Source: Paenibacillus alkaliterrae (GTDB lineage: Bacteria > Bacillota > Bacilli > Paenibacillales > Paenibacillaceae). From it: a stretch of DNA of 64,000 nt. The notes under the pieces are model-generated. The model had not been told where the DNA came from. It saw only the letters and a list, made by a program, of their open reading frames with translations, and did no database searches. Position numbers and translations under genes: made by a program. Where the stretch lies: NCBI RefSeq assembly GCF_021532375.1, contig NZ_JAKGAP010000027.1, forward strand, positions 31,274 to 95,273, written 5' to 3'. How positions within the stretch are numbered: position 1 is the first letter of the stretch; every line of letters starts with the position of its first letter. This document shows, piece after piece, positions 1-8,252 of the stretch.

Positions 1-1
1 C

Positions 2-277
2 CGCGATGATTTAACGCTGCAAGAAGTAGCGGATACCATCCATGTGAGCAAAAGCTATTTTTCAAATTTGTTCAAAAAACAGTCGGGTCAAAATTTCATC
101 GATTATTTGATTGATTTGAGGCTGCATGAAGCAAAACGGATGCTCGTTCAACATGAATATAAGATTTATGAGGTTGCGGAAAAATCGGGCTTCAACGATG
201 TGAAATATTTCAGTAAGCTGTTCAAAAAGATGACGCAAATGACGCCGGTCGAATACCGGGAGAAGCATCAACAATAG
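2..277 (+). CDS. AraC-type response regulator, C-terminal part (YesN-like), cut by window edge
   Basis: The reading frame is open from base 2 and ends at TAG 275-277, so only the last ~91 residues are present. They form an AraC-family double helix-turn-helix: LTLQEVADTIHVSKSYFSNL is the first helix-turn-helix and KIYEVAEKSGFNDVKYFSKL the second, followed by the usual MTPVEYR ending. The GTG at 44 lies inside the first helix and is not the real start. This ending is typical of YesN-type response regulators, which pair with YesM-type kinases and control sugar transporter genes. The solute-binding protein gene starts 19 bases downstream, so the two are probably one transcript. The receiver domain, if present, lies outside the window. 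Confidence 0.85.
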   Translation, partial: RDDLTLQEVADTIHVSKSYFSNLFKKQSGQNFIDYLIDLRLHEAKRMLVQHEYKIYEVAEKSGFNDVKYFSKLFKKMTQMTPVEYREKHQQ

Positions 278-296
278 TTGATGGGGGGAGATTCAG

Positions 297-1556
297 ATGC
301 ATGCCGGCAAGCGATGGATGATCGTACTGATCGTCCTCATGATAACAGGCTGCGGCCAACAGTCGATTATATCGGAGGAAGGCACCGTGGAAAGATTAAG
401 GCATGGCCAAAATGTCGATATTACGTTTTGGCATACCTATAGCGATGAGGAAACCCGTATTTTGGAGGATCTCATTATTCCTTCCTTCGAGAAGGATAAT
501 CCTCTCATTCACGTCGTTCCAATCAGGCAGGCGAATAATGCGGAATTGAAGTATACGTTAATTTCCAAGGCTTCCGCGAATCGGGCGCCTGACGTCGTTC
601 GGATGGATATCGCTTGGGTCCCCGAGTTTTCGCAAAGCGGACTGCTGCTTCCGCTTAGCGATTATAGCGATTTTGGGGATGTGACGAAGCTTTTGCAGAG
701 CAATACGGGCTCGGCAGGCTATTATGAAGGACACCACTATTCATTGCCCGTAAACATGAATACGAAGGCAGCCATATTTAGCAAGGCGCTGCTTGAAAAA
801 GCCGGATTAGATGTGCCTCCTTCTACCTTCGAGGAGGTAATCGAGCTCGCGAGAGAGCATCGCTTCAAAATCGGAATGGGCGGAATGGAGTCCTGGTCGA
901 GCCTGCCGTATGTGTATGCGTTGGGAGGCCGTATGACGAATGATACCTATTCGGCAGCAACCGGCTATCTGAATGGAGCAGCCACGATCAAGGCGGTTGA
1001 GGAGCTGGTATCCCTTTACAATGACAAGTTGATCGACCGAACCGTTATTAAAGGCGGCGCCGACAATTGGGAGGGTGTGAAGACGGGAAACATCCTGATG
1101 ACGGATGAAGGCCCTTGGTTTTACAGCGTATTCCAAGGGGGAGAATTAGAGCGGGCCGTCCGGTCTACGATAGCGGTACCTTTTCCAGCTGCTTACGGGC
1201 CATCCTCGGTATTGGGCGGAGAGGATCTCGTAATCCTGAGAGGCTCTGAAAATCCGATTCAAGCATGGGAATTCATGAAGTGGATGATCCGCAAGGATAC
1301 GCAGGTTGCGATGTCGCAAACCGGTCTCATACCGACTAATTTGGAGGCAAAGGAAATGAAAGCGAACCGGGAATCATTCATCCATCCCTATGCGGTTGCG
1401 CTCGATCAAACCTTTCTTCGTCCGCCGGTCAAGGCATGGAGCAGAATAGACGAGATCTACGCCGTATACATGGCCAAAATATTTCAAGGCGAGCTGTCGG
1501 TCGAGGATGGCTTAACGCAAGCAGCGGGCAAAATCGATCAGCTATTGATTCAATAA
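297..1556 (+). CDS. Sugar ABC transporter substrate-binding lipoprotein
   Basis: A 419-residue family 1 extracellular solute-binding protein. The N-terminus is a lipoprotein signal: Lys/Arg, a hydrophobic stretch, then ITGC as the lipobox, so the mature protein should be anchored outside the membrane through Cys19. The body has features of sugar binders (DITFWHTYSDEE near residue 42; APDVVRMDIAWVPEF near 97). A GGGGGAG ribosome site lies just before the ATG. It follows the AraC-type regulator directly, but no permease follows; instead a gene on the other strand overlaps its 3' end by 7 bases. It may serve a transporter encoded upstream of the window, or act as a sensory binding protein. Confidence 0.85.
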   Translation: MHAGKRWMIVLIVLMITGCGQQSIISEEGTVERLRHGQNVDITFWHTYSDEETRILEDLIIPSFEKDNPLIHVVPIRQANNAELKYTLISKASANRAPDVVRMDIAWVPEFSQSGLLLPLSDYSDFGDVTKLLQSNTGSAGYYEGHHYSLPVNMNTKAAIFSKALLEKAGLDVPPSTFEEVIELAREHRFKIGMGGMESWSSLPYVYALGGRMTNDTYSAATGYLNGAATIKAVEELVSLYNDKLIDRTVIKGGADNWEGVKTGNILMTDEGPWFYSVFQGGELERAVRSTIAVPFPAAYGPSSVLGGEDLVILRGSENPIQAWEFMKWMIRKDTQVAMSQTGLIPTNLEAKEMKANRESFIHPYAVALDQTFLRPPVKAWSRIDEIYAVYMAKIFQGELSVEDGLTQAAGKIDQLLIQ

Positions 1557-2566
1557 AAAGCGATGCATACTTTTCCGAAATGCGTGCCCTTCACCAAGTA
1601 ACGAAGCGCTTCGACGGAACGTTCAAACGGGAAAACCCGGTCGATGACCGGTCGAAGGTTATGTTGGGCAACCGCTCGGTTCATGGTCTCGAACATTTCA
1701 CGGCTGCCGACGTTAATGCCTTGAAGACGAGCCTGCTTGACCAGCGCGGAAACGATATTGAAGCCATCCACGCGGGTACCGGATAAAATGCCGATCAAGC
1801 TGATCTGTCCGCCCACCCGCAGCGCCCCGAGCGACTGGTTCAGCGTAGCGGCTCCGCCCAGATCGACAACGAGATCGGCGCCACGGCCACCGGTGAGCTC
1901 AAGCACGGCCTTATCCCAACCGGGCACGCTTCTGTAGTTGATGCCGAAATCGGCGCCAAGGGCTTTGGCGCGATCCAATTTCTCGTCGCTGCTCGATGTC
2001 ACGATGACGGAAGCGCCGTGAAGCTTTGCGAATTGGAGCGCGAATAGAGAGACGCCGCCGGTTCCCTGGACGACGACCGTGTCGCCGGATTTGACCCCGC
2101 CCTTCTCGGCGATGGCATGCCATGCCGTCACGCCCGCGCATGCAAACGAGGCCGCTTCTTCGTCGCTCAAATGCTCCGGCATGCGGACCAGTCCATTCTC
2201 GTGCAGCACGACGTATTCCGCCAGCATACCATCCAAAGGGTTGCCCAGCGTGCTTCCCAAGTCAGCCTGCATCAGTTCGCCGGATTTCCAGCTCTGCGTG
2301 AAAATACCGCTGACTCTTTCGCCCAGCTTAAACCTTCCCGCTTGCTCGCCCAGAGCAACCACCTCGCCAACGCCGTCTGATACCGGAATGAGAGGCAGCT
2401 TTAAGTTGGGGTCATAAAACCCGTCGATGACGCCCAGATCGCGGTAGTTGAGCGAGACCGCCCGCATCTTGATAAGCACCTCTCCGGCGCCGGGCACAGG
2501 AACCTGGCGTTCAGCCGCCTTCACATGCTCGAGTCCGAAGCCGTCTTGAATTTCGTATACTTTCAT
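1550..2566 (-). CDS. Zinc-type alcohol dehydrogenase / quinone oxidoreductase family protein
   Basis: A 338-residue medium-chain dehydrogenase/reductase. The N-terminal GroES-like fold carries SLNYRDLGVIDGFY and PLIPVSDGVGEVVALG; the Rossmann domain carries VVQGTGGVSLFALQFAKLHG, a cofactor-binding glycine motif. The structural zinc cysteine cluster is absent, which fits the NADPH-dependent quinone oxidoreductase branch. It is divergent from the HxlR regulator at 2683 with a 116-base shared intergenic region, a common arrangement for redox- or electrophile-responsive reductases. Its stop codon overlaps the 3' end of the convergent binding-protein gene. The true substrate cannot be read from the sequence. 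Confidence 0.88.
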   Translation of the reverse strand: MKVYEIQDGFGLEHVKAAERQVPVPGAGEVLIKMRAVSLNYRDLGVIDGFYDPNLKLPLIPVSDGVGEVVALGEQAGRFKLGERVSGIFTQSWKSGELMQADLGSTLGNPLDGMLAEYVVLHENGLVRMPEHLSDEEAASFACAGVTAWHAIAEKGGVKSGDTVVVQGTGGVSLFALQFAKLHGASVIVTSSSDEKLDRAKALGADFGINYRSVPGWDKAVLELTGGRGADLVVDLGGAATLNQSLGALRVGGQISLIGILSGTRVDGFNIVSALVKQARLQGINVGSREMFETMNRAVAQHNLRPVIDRVFPFERSVEALRYLVKGTHFGKVCIAFY

Positions 2567-2682
2567 CGATCATCTCTCCTCATATAGTTGGTATAGACAT
2601 ACAATAATACATCAACTAAAATTCGGTAAGAAGGCACTTTATTGTTCGCTGCGAACCTGCAGGTGCGTAAGGAGGAGAAGTC

Positions 2683-3075
2683 GTGGGAGATGCGATACCA
2701 ATCAAACAAGCTGACATTTCGATATCGGCATGCAGCTATCGCAGGGTACTTGAAATTATTTCCAGCAAATGGTCGGCATTAGTTATCTATGCGTTAGAGG
2801 ATGGAATGCTTCGCTACGGGGAAGTAAGAAAGCGGATTGAAGGCATATCGCAAAAAATGCTGACCCAGACGCTCCGGCAGATGGAACGGGACGGCTTAGT
2901 GAGGCGCGAGGTTACGCCGACCGTGCCGCCCGTTGTCGATTATTCATTGACTCCGCTTGGCGAAACGTTGATCGGTACGATGAAACATCTGAAGCTGTGG
3001 ACAGCTGAATATTTTCCGCTGGTCGAGAGGGCAAGAGAGGAATACGACCGGTCTAACGGCCGGGATGAGGGATAG
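2683..3075 (+). CDS. HxlR-family transcriptional regulator
   Basis: A 130-residue winged-helix protein of the HxlR/MarR-like type. The HxlR pattern is clear: a Cys near the N-terminus (SACSYRRVLEIISSKWSALV), RYGEVRKRIEGISQKMLTQT as the recognition region, and DGLVRREVTPTVPPVVDYSL for the wing. The start is GTG at 2683, supported by AAGGAGGAG about 6 bases upstream. It diverges from the quinone oxidoreductase gene at 1550-2566 and probably controls it; Cys-based redox or electrophile sensing is common in HxlR relatives (QorR, HypR), but this is inferred here. Confidence 0.9.
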   Translation: MGDAIPIKQADISISACSYRRVLEIISSKWSALVIYALEDGMLRYGEVRKRIEGISQKMLTQTLRQMERDGLVRREVTPTVPPVVDYSLTPLGETLIGTMKHLKLWTAEYFPLVERAREEYDRSNGRDEG

Positions 3076-3164
3076 CTCCGCAAAACTTAAAAGGGGCTGT
3101 CCCATTACGCCCCATCCGAGGAGCTACATAACTAGCGATATTTCTGAGTTAGAGTAGTTCGAGT

Positions 3165-3195
3165 GCCACATTCGCTATCAGGCAATGTGGCTTTT
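3165..3195 (+). terminator. Rho-independent terminator after the HxlR gene
   Basis: An 8-bp perfect stem, GCCACATT (3165-3172) with AATGTGGC (3184-3191), is followed by TTTT. It ends the HxlR transcript and isolates the sugar operon that follows. Confidence 0.65.
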
Positions 3196-3214
3196 CATTT
3201 TAAATAAGAAAAGT

Positions 3215-3336
3215 TCACTAATATTTATTAATTATCTTTTATGGTCATTATAATATGAAATTTAATGAAAACTGTTGACAAATTGAACCTCGAGGCCTTA
3301 CGATATTCTCATATTTAAGTCACTAATATTTATTAA
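3215..3336 (+). promoter_or_regulatory. Upstream region of the sugar operon with a 17-bp direct repeat
   Basis: The 403 bases between the HxlR gene and the epimerase gene hold a terminator, an AT-rich stretch and two identical 17-bp copies of TCACTAATATTTATTAA (3215-3231 and 3320-3336), starting exactly 105 bases apart, about ten helical turns. Identical sites in phase suggest looping operators, perhaps for the DeoR-type repressor encoded at 9258. A 12-mer, AGCGTTATACAT, also occurs twice (3402-3413 and 3469-3480), the second copy overlapping the start codon. No clear -35/-10 pair was assigned. Confidence 0.45.
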
Positions 3337-3478
3337 ATTTCAAAATGATCAAAGAATATGGCATAAGGGAAGGAGGGGTGGTCACAGTTAGCTATTTTGT
3401 AAGCGTTATACATTGAATTGGCTGGTCACGGCCTTCAAGTAGGAAAAGAGAGAACCTAACTGACAAGGAGCGTTATAC

Positions 3479-4399
3479 ATGAAATTCGCAACTAGACTTA
3501 ATTCTTTTTCCAATTGCTCTATCGTCGAGACCATTGATCAAATCGCTGCGGTATCGGGCCTCACTCATGTGGACCTGAATTACCCGGAGCATTTTCAAAC
3601 AAACTCGGTTGAAGACATCAAAGATGCACTAGAAAGGAACAACATCAAGCTGAACGCTATTGCCCCGAGGTTCCGGAGTGAGTTCATTAACGGCGAGCTT
3701 GGAAACTCTGATCCGGAAGTGGCACGCAAAGCTATTGAAATGTGCAAGAAATCAATTGACGTTTGCAGAGAACTGGGCGGAGAACACATCATTATTTGGT
3801 TGGGTTATGAAGGATTCGATTACTCCTTTCAGATCAATTATGCGCAAGTATGGAACCAAGTCGCTCGTGCATTCGAAGAAATTTGCCGTTACGGTTCCAA
3901 TTTGAAAATCAGTATCGAGTATAAACCATTTCAGCCGCGTGCCTATTCGTTCATATCAAGTTATGCAGATACTCTGCTGATGGTTGGAGATGTAGGAGCT
4001 GCCAATCTGGGTGTCACTCTGGATTTCTGCCACATGCTGATGAAGGCCGAAAATCCATCCTATGGACTAAGCTTGGTAGCAGAGCGGAACAAACTGCATG
4101 GCGTTCATTTGAATGACGGAAATAAGCTCAATGATGACGGCCTGATGGTAGGCTCGGTCAACTTCATTCAAACGCTCGAGTTCATCTTTTATCTGAAGAA
4201 GTATAATTATCAAGGAGTTGTCTACTTCGATACGTTCCCGGTCCGTGAACAGCCATTGGAAGAGCTCAAGGCGAACATTGCCATGTTCGACAAACTGGAT
4301 CAGTTGATTGACGAAATCGGAATCATTCGAATTCAATCCATCATTGATCGTAACGATGCCGTTGCAGCGCAGGCAATTATGTTCGCCTGTCTGAAATAA
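3479..4399 (+). CDS. Sugar phosphate isomerase/epimerase (xylose-isomerase-like TIM barrel)
   Basis: A 306-residue single-domain TIM barrel of the AP endonuclease 2 / xylose isomerase-like family. Likely metal ligands sit at the ends of successive strands: the Glu in KISIEYKP (~142), the Asp/His of VTLDFCHML (~184), the His of LHGVHLNDG (~212) and the acidic residue in VVYFDTFPV (~257). This pattern is used by ketose 3-epimerases and related isomerases. AAGGAG lies just before the ATG. It is the first gene of a ribose-type transporter and kinase cluster, so it probably interconverts the imported sugar or a derivative. The exact sugar is not readable. Confidence 0.82.
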   Translation: MKFATRLNSFSNCSIVETIDQIAAVSGLTHVDLNYPEHFQTNSVEDIKDALERNNIKLNAIAPRFRSEFINGELGNSDPEVARKAIEMCKKSIDVCRELGGEHIIIWLGYEGFDYSFQINYAQVWNQVARAFEEICRYGSNLKISIEYKPFQPRAYSFISSYADTLLMVGDVGAANLGVTLDFCHMLMKAENPSYGLSLVAERNKLHGVHLNDGNKLNDDGLMVGSVNFIQTLEFIFYLKKYNYQGVVYFDTFPVREQPLEELKANIAMFDKLDQLIDEIGIIRIQSIIDRNDAVAAQAIMFACLK

Positions 4400-4429
4400 G
4401 TACCAATTAAAGTATTTTTTAGGCGCTGT

Positions 4430-4456
4430 CCCAGCCCGCATCGCAGTCGGGCTGGG
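4430..4456 (+). other. Stem-loop between epimerase and binding-protein genes
   Basis: CCCAGCCCG (4430-4438) pairs perfectly with CGGGCTGGG (4448-4456). No T-tract follows, so it is more likely an mRNA-stabilising or processing hairpin, or an interspersed repeat relic, than a terminator. The preceding GCGCTGTCCCA resembles GGGCTGTCCCA at about 3095. Confidence 0.45.
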
Positions 4457-4545
4457 AGTAAAGACGATGATAAGTTCAAGGAAACCCTGGTCCCATCTAC
4501 CTCGGTGAATGGCTTGAGACTATACTATTATTGGGGGAAACAAAA

Positions 4546-5646
4546 ATGAGAAGAATAGGTAATTTGAAAGCGCTTGTATTGATCTTATTGATCGTAATAT
4601 TTGCAACAGCTTGTGCCTCGAAAAACGAAGCAGGCAATGACACGGTTGCACCCGCCGCTCCGGCAGAAACCGCAACTTTCAATCCGGATGAGGCGGATGG
4701 CGTCGATTTTAAGCAAATGAGAGAACAAAATGGCGTAGTTCCGAAACCGTCAGGATCCATTAAACTAGGCAGTGTGTCCAAAGCATTCGAGAATGAATAT
4801 TGGAGAACGTTGAAAGAAGGAATGGAGCTGGGTGCCAAGACGATGAAGGAATCCGGCATTGACGTTAGCGTTGACGTCAGGTCGGCTCAAGGCGAAGGGG
4901 ACGAGCAAGGCCAGCTTTCAGTCGTCAAAGATATGATCAATAAGAAATATTCCGCTTTGCTGCTCTCCCCAATTTCCGACGGCAATTTGACGCCAGGTGT
5001 GGAAGATGCGAAGAAAGCCGGTATTCCGGTCATTAACGTCAATGACGGACTGATCGCCACTGCTCCGAATTTCGTAGGCCCTAAAGCAATTGAAAACGGA
5101 GAATTGGCGGCGGAGTGGATTGCAGATAAAATAAATAATCAAGGTGAAGTCGCGATTGTGATCGGCATGCCGAAAGCGTTTGCAGCTCGTCAACGCACGG
5201 CTGGCTTTGAGAACTGGATGAAAGAGAATGCACCGGACGTAAAAATTGTAGAGAAGCAAAACGCGGACTGGGATCGGTCCAAAGCGAGGGATCTCGCCGA
5301 AACCTGGATCAAGAAACATCCTGACCTGAAAGCGATTTTTGCAAATAATGACACGATGGCACTCGGTATTGTGGAAGCCGTTAAGGCATCCGGCAAGCAA
5401 ATCCTTGTGGTTGGCGTTGACGGCATCGGCGAAGCTTATGAGTCCATCAAGAAAGGCGAAATGTCAGCCACGATTGATTCTTTTCCGAAATACAAAGGAC
5501 AAATTTCCGTGGAAGTAGCGCTTCGCATCCTCGGAGGACAGCAGCTGCCGCGCGTCATTTGGACGCCTCAGGCTTTAATCGATAGCACTAATGTGAATAC
5601 GCCGGCTGAGGAAATCATCGGCTGGGAGAACGCGAAGTTTGAATAA
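4546..5646 (+). CDS. Ribose-type sugar ABC transporter substrate-binding lipoprotein
   Basis: A 366-residue periplasmic-binding-protein-like lipoprotein of the LacI/RbsB fold. The signal peptide ends at a lipobox (ATAC, Cys about residue 19). Fold landmarks are SVSKAFENEYWRTLKEGMEL, LLLSPISDGNLTPGVEDAKK, IFANNDTMALGIVEAVKASG and VVGVDGIGEAYESIKKGEMS. ATG 4546 is preferred over the TTG at 4531 because GGGGGAA at 4533-4539 then sits about 7 bases upstream and the signal peptide starts correctly. It is ~60 residues longer than RbsB because of a low-complexity linker and N-terminal extension. It supplies the sugar to the ATPase and permease encoded next. Confidence 0.9.
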   Translation: MRRIGNLKALVLILLIVIFATACASKNEAGNDTVAPAAPAETATFNPDEADGVDFKQMREQNGVVPKPSGSIKLGSVSKAFENEYWRTLKEGMELGAKTMKESGIDVSVDVRSAQGEGDEQGQLSVVKDMINKKYSALLLSPISDGNLTPGVEDAKKAGIPVINVNDGLIATAPNFVGPKAIENGELAAEWIADKINNQGEVAIVIGMPKAFAARQRTAGFENWMKENAPDVKIVEKQNADWDRSKARDLAETWIKKHPDLKAIFANNDTMALGIVEAVKASGKQILVVGVDGIGEAYESIKKGEMSATIDSFPKYKGQISVEVALRILGGQQLPRVIWTPQALIDSTNVNTPAEEIIGWENAKFE

Positions 5647-5671
5647 TCAATTAAACTGATCCAAAAGAAAT

Positions 5672-5708
5672 AGCCGGACAGATTTCCTTGAATCTTCCGG
5701 CTGTTTTT
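5672..5708 (+). terminator. Intra-operon terminator or attenuator
   Basis: AGCCGGA (5672-5678) pairs with TCCGGCT (5696-5702), an inner AGAT/ATCT adds pairs, and GTTTTT follows. It lies between the binding-protein and ATPase genes. This is a common way to make the binding protein more abundant than the membrane components. Confidence 0.7.
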
Positions 5709-5725
5709 CACAAAGAGGGTGGAGA

Positions 5726-7234
5726 ATGATGTCAAATCCAATCATTAGCTTCAAGACGATATCGAAGTCATTTCCCGGTGTTAAGGCGCTCGACAACATT
5801 AATTACGATGTGATGGAGGGTGAAATACATGCGTTGATTGGGGAGAATGGAGCTGGCAAATCCACTTTGCTCAACATTCTGCATGGCATCTATAACGAGT
5901 ACGAAGGTGAAGTCTGGATTGCAGGAAAGAAGGCTGCCTTCAAGAATGCGCATGATGCGATTAAGGCCGGTATCTCCAAGGTTCATCAAGAGGTGAGCTT
6001 GATTGCGGATTTGACTGTTGGTCAAAACGTTGCACTCGGGCATGAGCCGAAGAAAGGCCCCTTTATCGACTTTAATACCCTGCATGCCAAAGTGGACGTG
6101 ATACTTGAGCGTCTGCGCTGCAAGTTCAGGAGTATTGATCTGGTTAGTACACTGAGTACAGGCGAGATGCAGATGCTTTCGATCGCCAAGGCTCTTTTTC
6201 ACGAATCTCGCATCATCTCTTTTGATGAGCCTACTGCAGCATTGACGGAAAACGAGTCACGTGCGTTGTTTGAAATTATTCGAGAATTGAAGGCAAATGG
6301 AATCACTGTGATTTTTATTTCGCATCGACTTGATGAGTTGTTTCAGATTTCGGATCGCATCACGGTGTTGCGGGATGGTAAATATGTTGGCACCTATCAT
6401 ACGGCGGAAATGACACGTCAGAAGCTGATTCAAAGCATGGTGGGTCGGGACGTTGCGGCGTTCGCCGAACGTCAGAAGCTGGGATTGAAAACAAATGAGA
6501 TCGTGCTGGAAGTAAAGAATCTTTCCAAAACTGGCGTTTTTGAGAATATAAGCTTTCAACTGAACAAGGGAGAAATTTTGGGGTTTTCGGGTCTAGTCGG
6601 TTCCAAGCGTACCGATGTTGTTCGTGCCGTCTTCGGCGCCGACCCGAAGACGGCCGGTAATATATATATGAAAGGCAAGAAGGTGAAGATTCAGACACCG
6701 AAACAGGGGTTAAAGCACGGCATCGGGCTGATTCCGGAGAACAGAAAAACGCAAGGATTTATTCATAATCTGACCAATGCCGAAAATATGGGACTTGCCT
6801 CTTTAGAAAAGTTTTCTCACCTAGGCTTCATCAACCACAAACAGAAAATCGACAACTGCAACCGTCTCACGAAAGAGCTTCAATTGAACCCCAAAGATCC
6901 CTATTATATGACCTATAATCTCAGTGGAGGCAACCAGCAAAAGGTTGTCCTCGGGAAATGGCTCACCACTGACGTGGATGTCCTGATTTTTGACGAGCCG
7001 ACCAAAGGGGTTGACGTCGGTGCCAAAGCCGAAATTTACAGGCTGATGGAAGAGCTTTTGGCGGCAGGCAAATCAATCATCATGGTGTCATCTGAACTGC
7101 CGGAAGTCATCGGAATGAGCGATAGGGTAATGGTCATGCATGAGGGGAAAATGATTAAGGAGCTTCAGAGGCAGGAACTGGATGAAGAAACGATATTACA
7201 TTACGCCATGGGTGGATCGGAGTACAAGTCATGA
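5726..7234 (+). CDS. Ribose-type sugar ABC transporter ATP-binding protein (RbsA/MglA-like)
   Basis: A 502-residue tandem ABC ATPase. The first half has Walker A GENGAGKSTLLNILHG (~38), a signature LSTGEMQMLSIAKAL and Walker B ISFDEPTAALT. The second half has the degenerate P-loop GFSGLVGSKRTDV expected of this family, the signature LSGGNQQKVVLGKWL and Walker B LIFDEPTKGVD. Two ATGs (5726 and 5729) follow AGAGGGTGGAG; either could be used. The gene overlaps the permease gene by 4 bases (ATGA), implying translational coupling. It energises uptake of a pentose- or hexose-like sugar from the cytoplasmic face. Confidence 0.95.
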   Translation: MMSNPIISFKTISKSFPGVKALDNINYDVMEGEIHALIGENGAGKSTLLNILHGIYNEYEGEVWIAGKKAAFKNAHDAIKAGISKVHQEVSLIADLTVGQNVALGHEPKKGPFIDFNTLHAKVDVILERLRCKFRSIDLVSTLSTGEMQMLSIAKALFHESRIISFDEPTAALTENESRALFEIIRELKANGITVIFISHRLDELFQISDRITVLRDGKYVGTYHTAEMTRQKLIQSMVGRDVAAFAERQKLGLKTNEIVLEVKNLSKTGVFENISFQLNKGEILGFSGLVGSKRTDVVRAVFGADPKTAGNIYMKGKKVKIQTPKQGLKHGIGLIPENRKTQGFIHNLTNAENMGLASLEKFSHLGFINHKQKIDNCNRLTKELQLNPKDPYYMTYNLSGGNQQKVVLGKWLTTDVDVLIFDEPTKGVDVGAKAEIYRLMEELLAAGKSIIMVSSELPEVIGMSDRVMVMHEGKMIKELQRQELDEETILHYAMGGSEYKS

Positions 7235-8214
7235 ATTTATTAAACCGTTTGACCAAAGGAATGGGCAGGGAAATAGGCTTGCTCGTCGCCCTATTCCTGA
7301 TGATTGCGATTTTCGCGCTTATTGATCCTATCTATTTAAGTCCTGGTAACCTGCTGGACATCGTGGATCAAAGCACCATCAACGGACTTCTCGCCATTGG
7401 TATCACCTTCGTCATTATTACGGGCGGAATCGATTTGTCTATTGGATCGATCATGGCGATCGTCATTGTCAGTGTAGGCTGGTTTCTAACCAAACAGGGG
7501 ATGAATCCTATTCTGGCTATCATTTTAGGAATTTTGATCGGCGCGGTGATCGGGCTCTTTAACGGCCTGCTCGTAACTAAGTTCAAGCTCCAGCCGTTTA
7601 TTGCAACACTGGCAACCATGAGCGCATTTCGGGGTGTGGCTTATATCATCACCAACGGCTGGCCTGTATTGAATATTCCTCAAAACTATCGGGATATGAT
7701 GGATGGGGATCTGGTCGGGAATTTCCCGATATCAATCCCGATCTTGTTAGCCTTTGCAATCATTAGCCACATCATTCTCAAGAAGACGAGAACGGGCACC
7801 TTTGTGTTTTCCATTGGAGGCAATGAGGAAGCGACCCGCTTGTCCGGCATTAACGTTGATTTCACTAAAATGGTTACTTACGCTTTGTGCGGCGTTGGGG
7901 CAGCGCTGGCCGGAATGGTTATGCTGGCTCGGCTAGGCACTGGTGAGCCTGCAGCGGGGCAAGGCTATGAGCTTTACGCCATCGCGGCAGCCGCTATTGG
8001 CGGCACTAGTCTGGCAGGCGGGAAAGGAAGCATTCTCGGAACGCTGCTCGGCGCGCTGATATTATCAGCGCTAAAAACAGGTCTGGTTGTTATTGGCGTA
8101 GATTCGTTCTGGCAATATATCGCTATGGGCACTATTATTGCAGTAGCCGCTTATTTCGAAATTATTCAAAGTAAATTCAGCGGTTTTGGAAAAAGATTGT
8201 CCGGGAAAAGATAA
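7231..8214 (+). CDS. Ribose-type sugar ABC transporter permease (RbsC-like)
   Basis: A 327-residue BPD_transp_2 family membrane protein with about eight to ten hydrophobic segments. Family landmarks are GITFVIITGGIDLSIGSIMA (~60), FIATLATMSAFRGVAYIITN (~122) and AAAAIGGTSLAGGKGSILGT (~252), all typical of RbsC/AraH permeases. It overlaps the ATPase gene by 4 bases and is followed 38 bases later by the sugar kinase gene, so the whole block is one operon. It forms the membrane channel of the importer. Confidence 0.95.
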   Translation: MNLLNRLTKGMGREIGLLVALFLMIAIFALIDPIYLSPGNLLDIVDQSTINGLLAIGITFVIITGGIDLSIGSIMAIVIVSVGWFLTKQGMNPILAIILGILIGAVIGLFNGLLVTKFKLQPFIATLATMSAFRGVAYIITNGWPVLNIPQNYRDMMDGDLVGNFPISIPILLAFAIISHIILKKTRTGTFVFSIGGNEEATRLSGINVDFTKMVTYALCGVGAALAGMVMLARLGTGEPAAGQGYELYAIAAAAIGGTSLAGGKGSILGTLLGALILSALKTGLVVIGVDSFWQYIAMGTIIAVAAYFEIIQSKFSGFGKRLSGKR

Positions 8215-8252
8215 TCGGACCACTAGGTGGATAAGGTGCCAGCAGGATAGGA

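Noticed and set aside
3392..3416. TGTAAGCGTTATACA as a catabolite-responsive element before the sugar operon
   Set aside because: It resembles the CcpA pattern in the first half only; the second half is shifted by one base, so I did not call it.
4531..4545. TTG 4531 as start of the binding-protein gene
   Set aside because: It lies directly at the ribosome site for ATG 4546, and the longer version adds residues before a normal lipoprotein signal.
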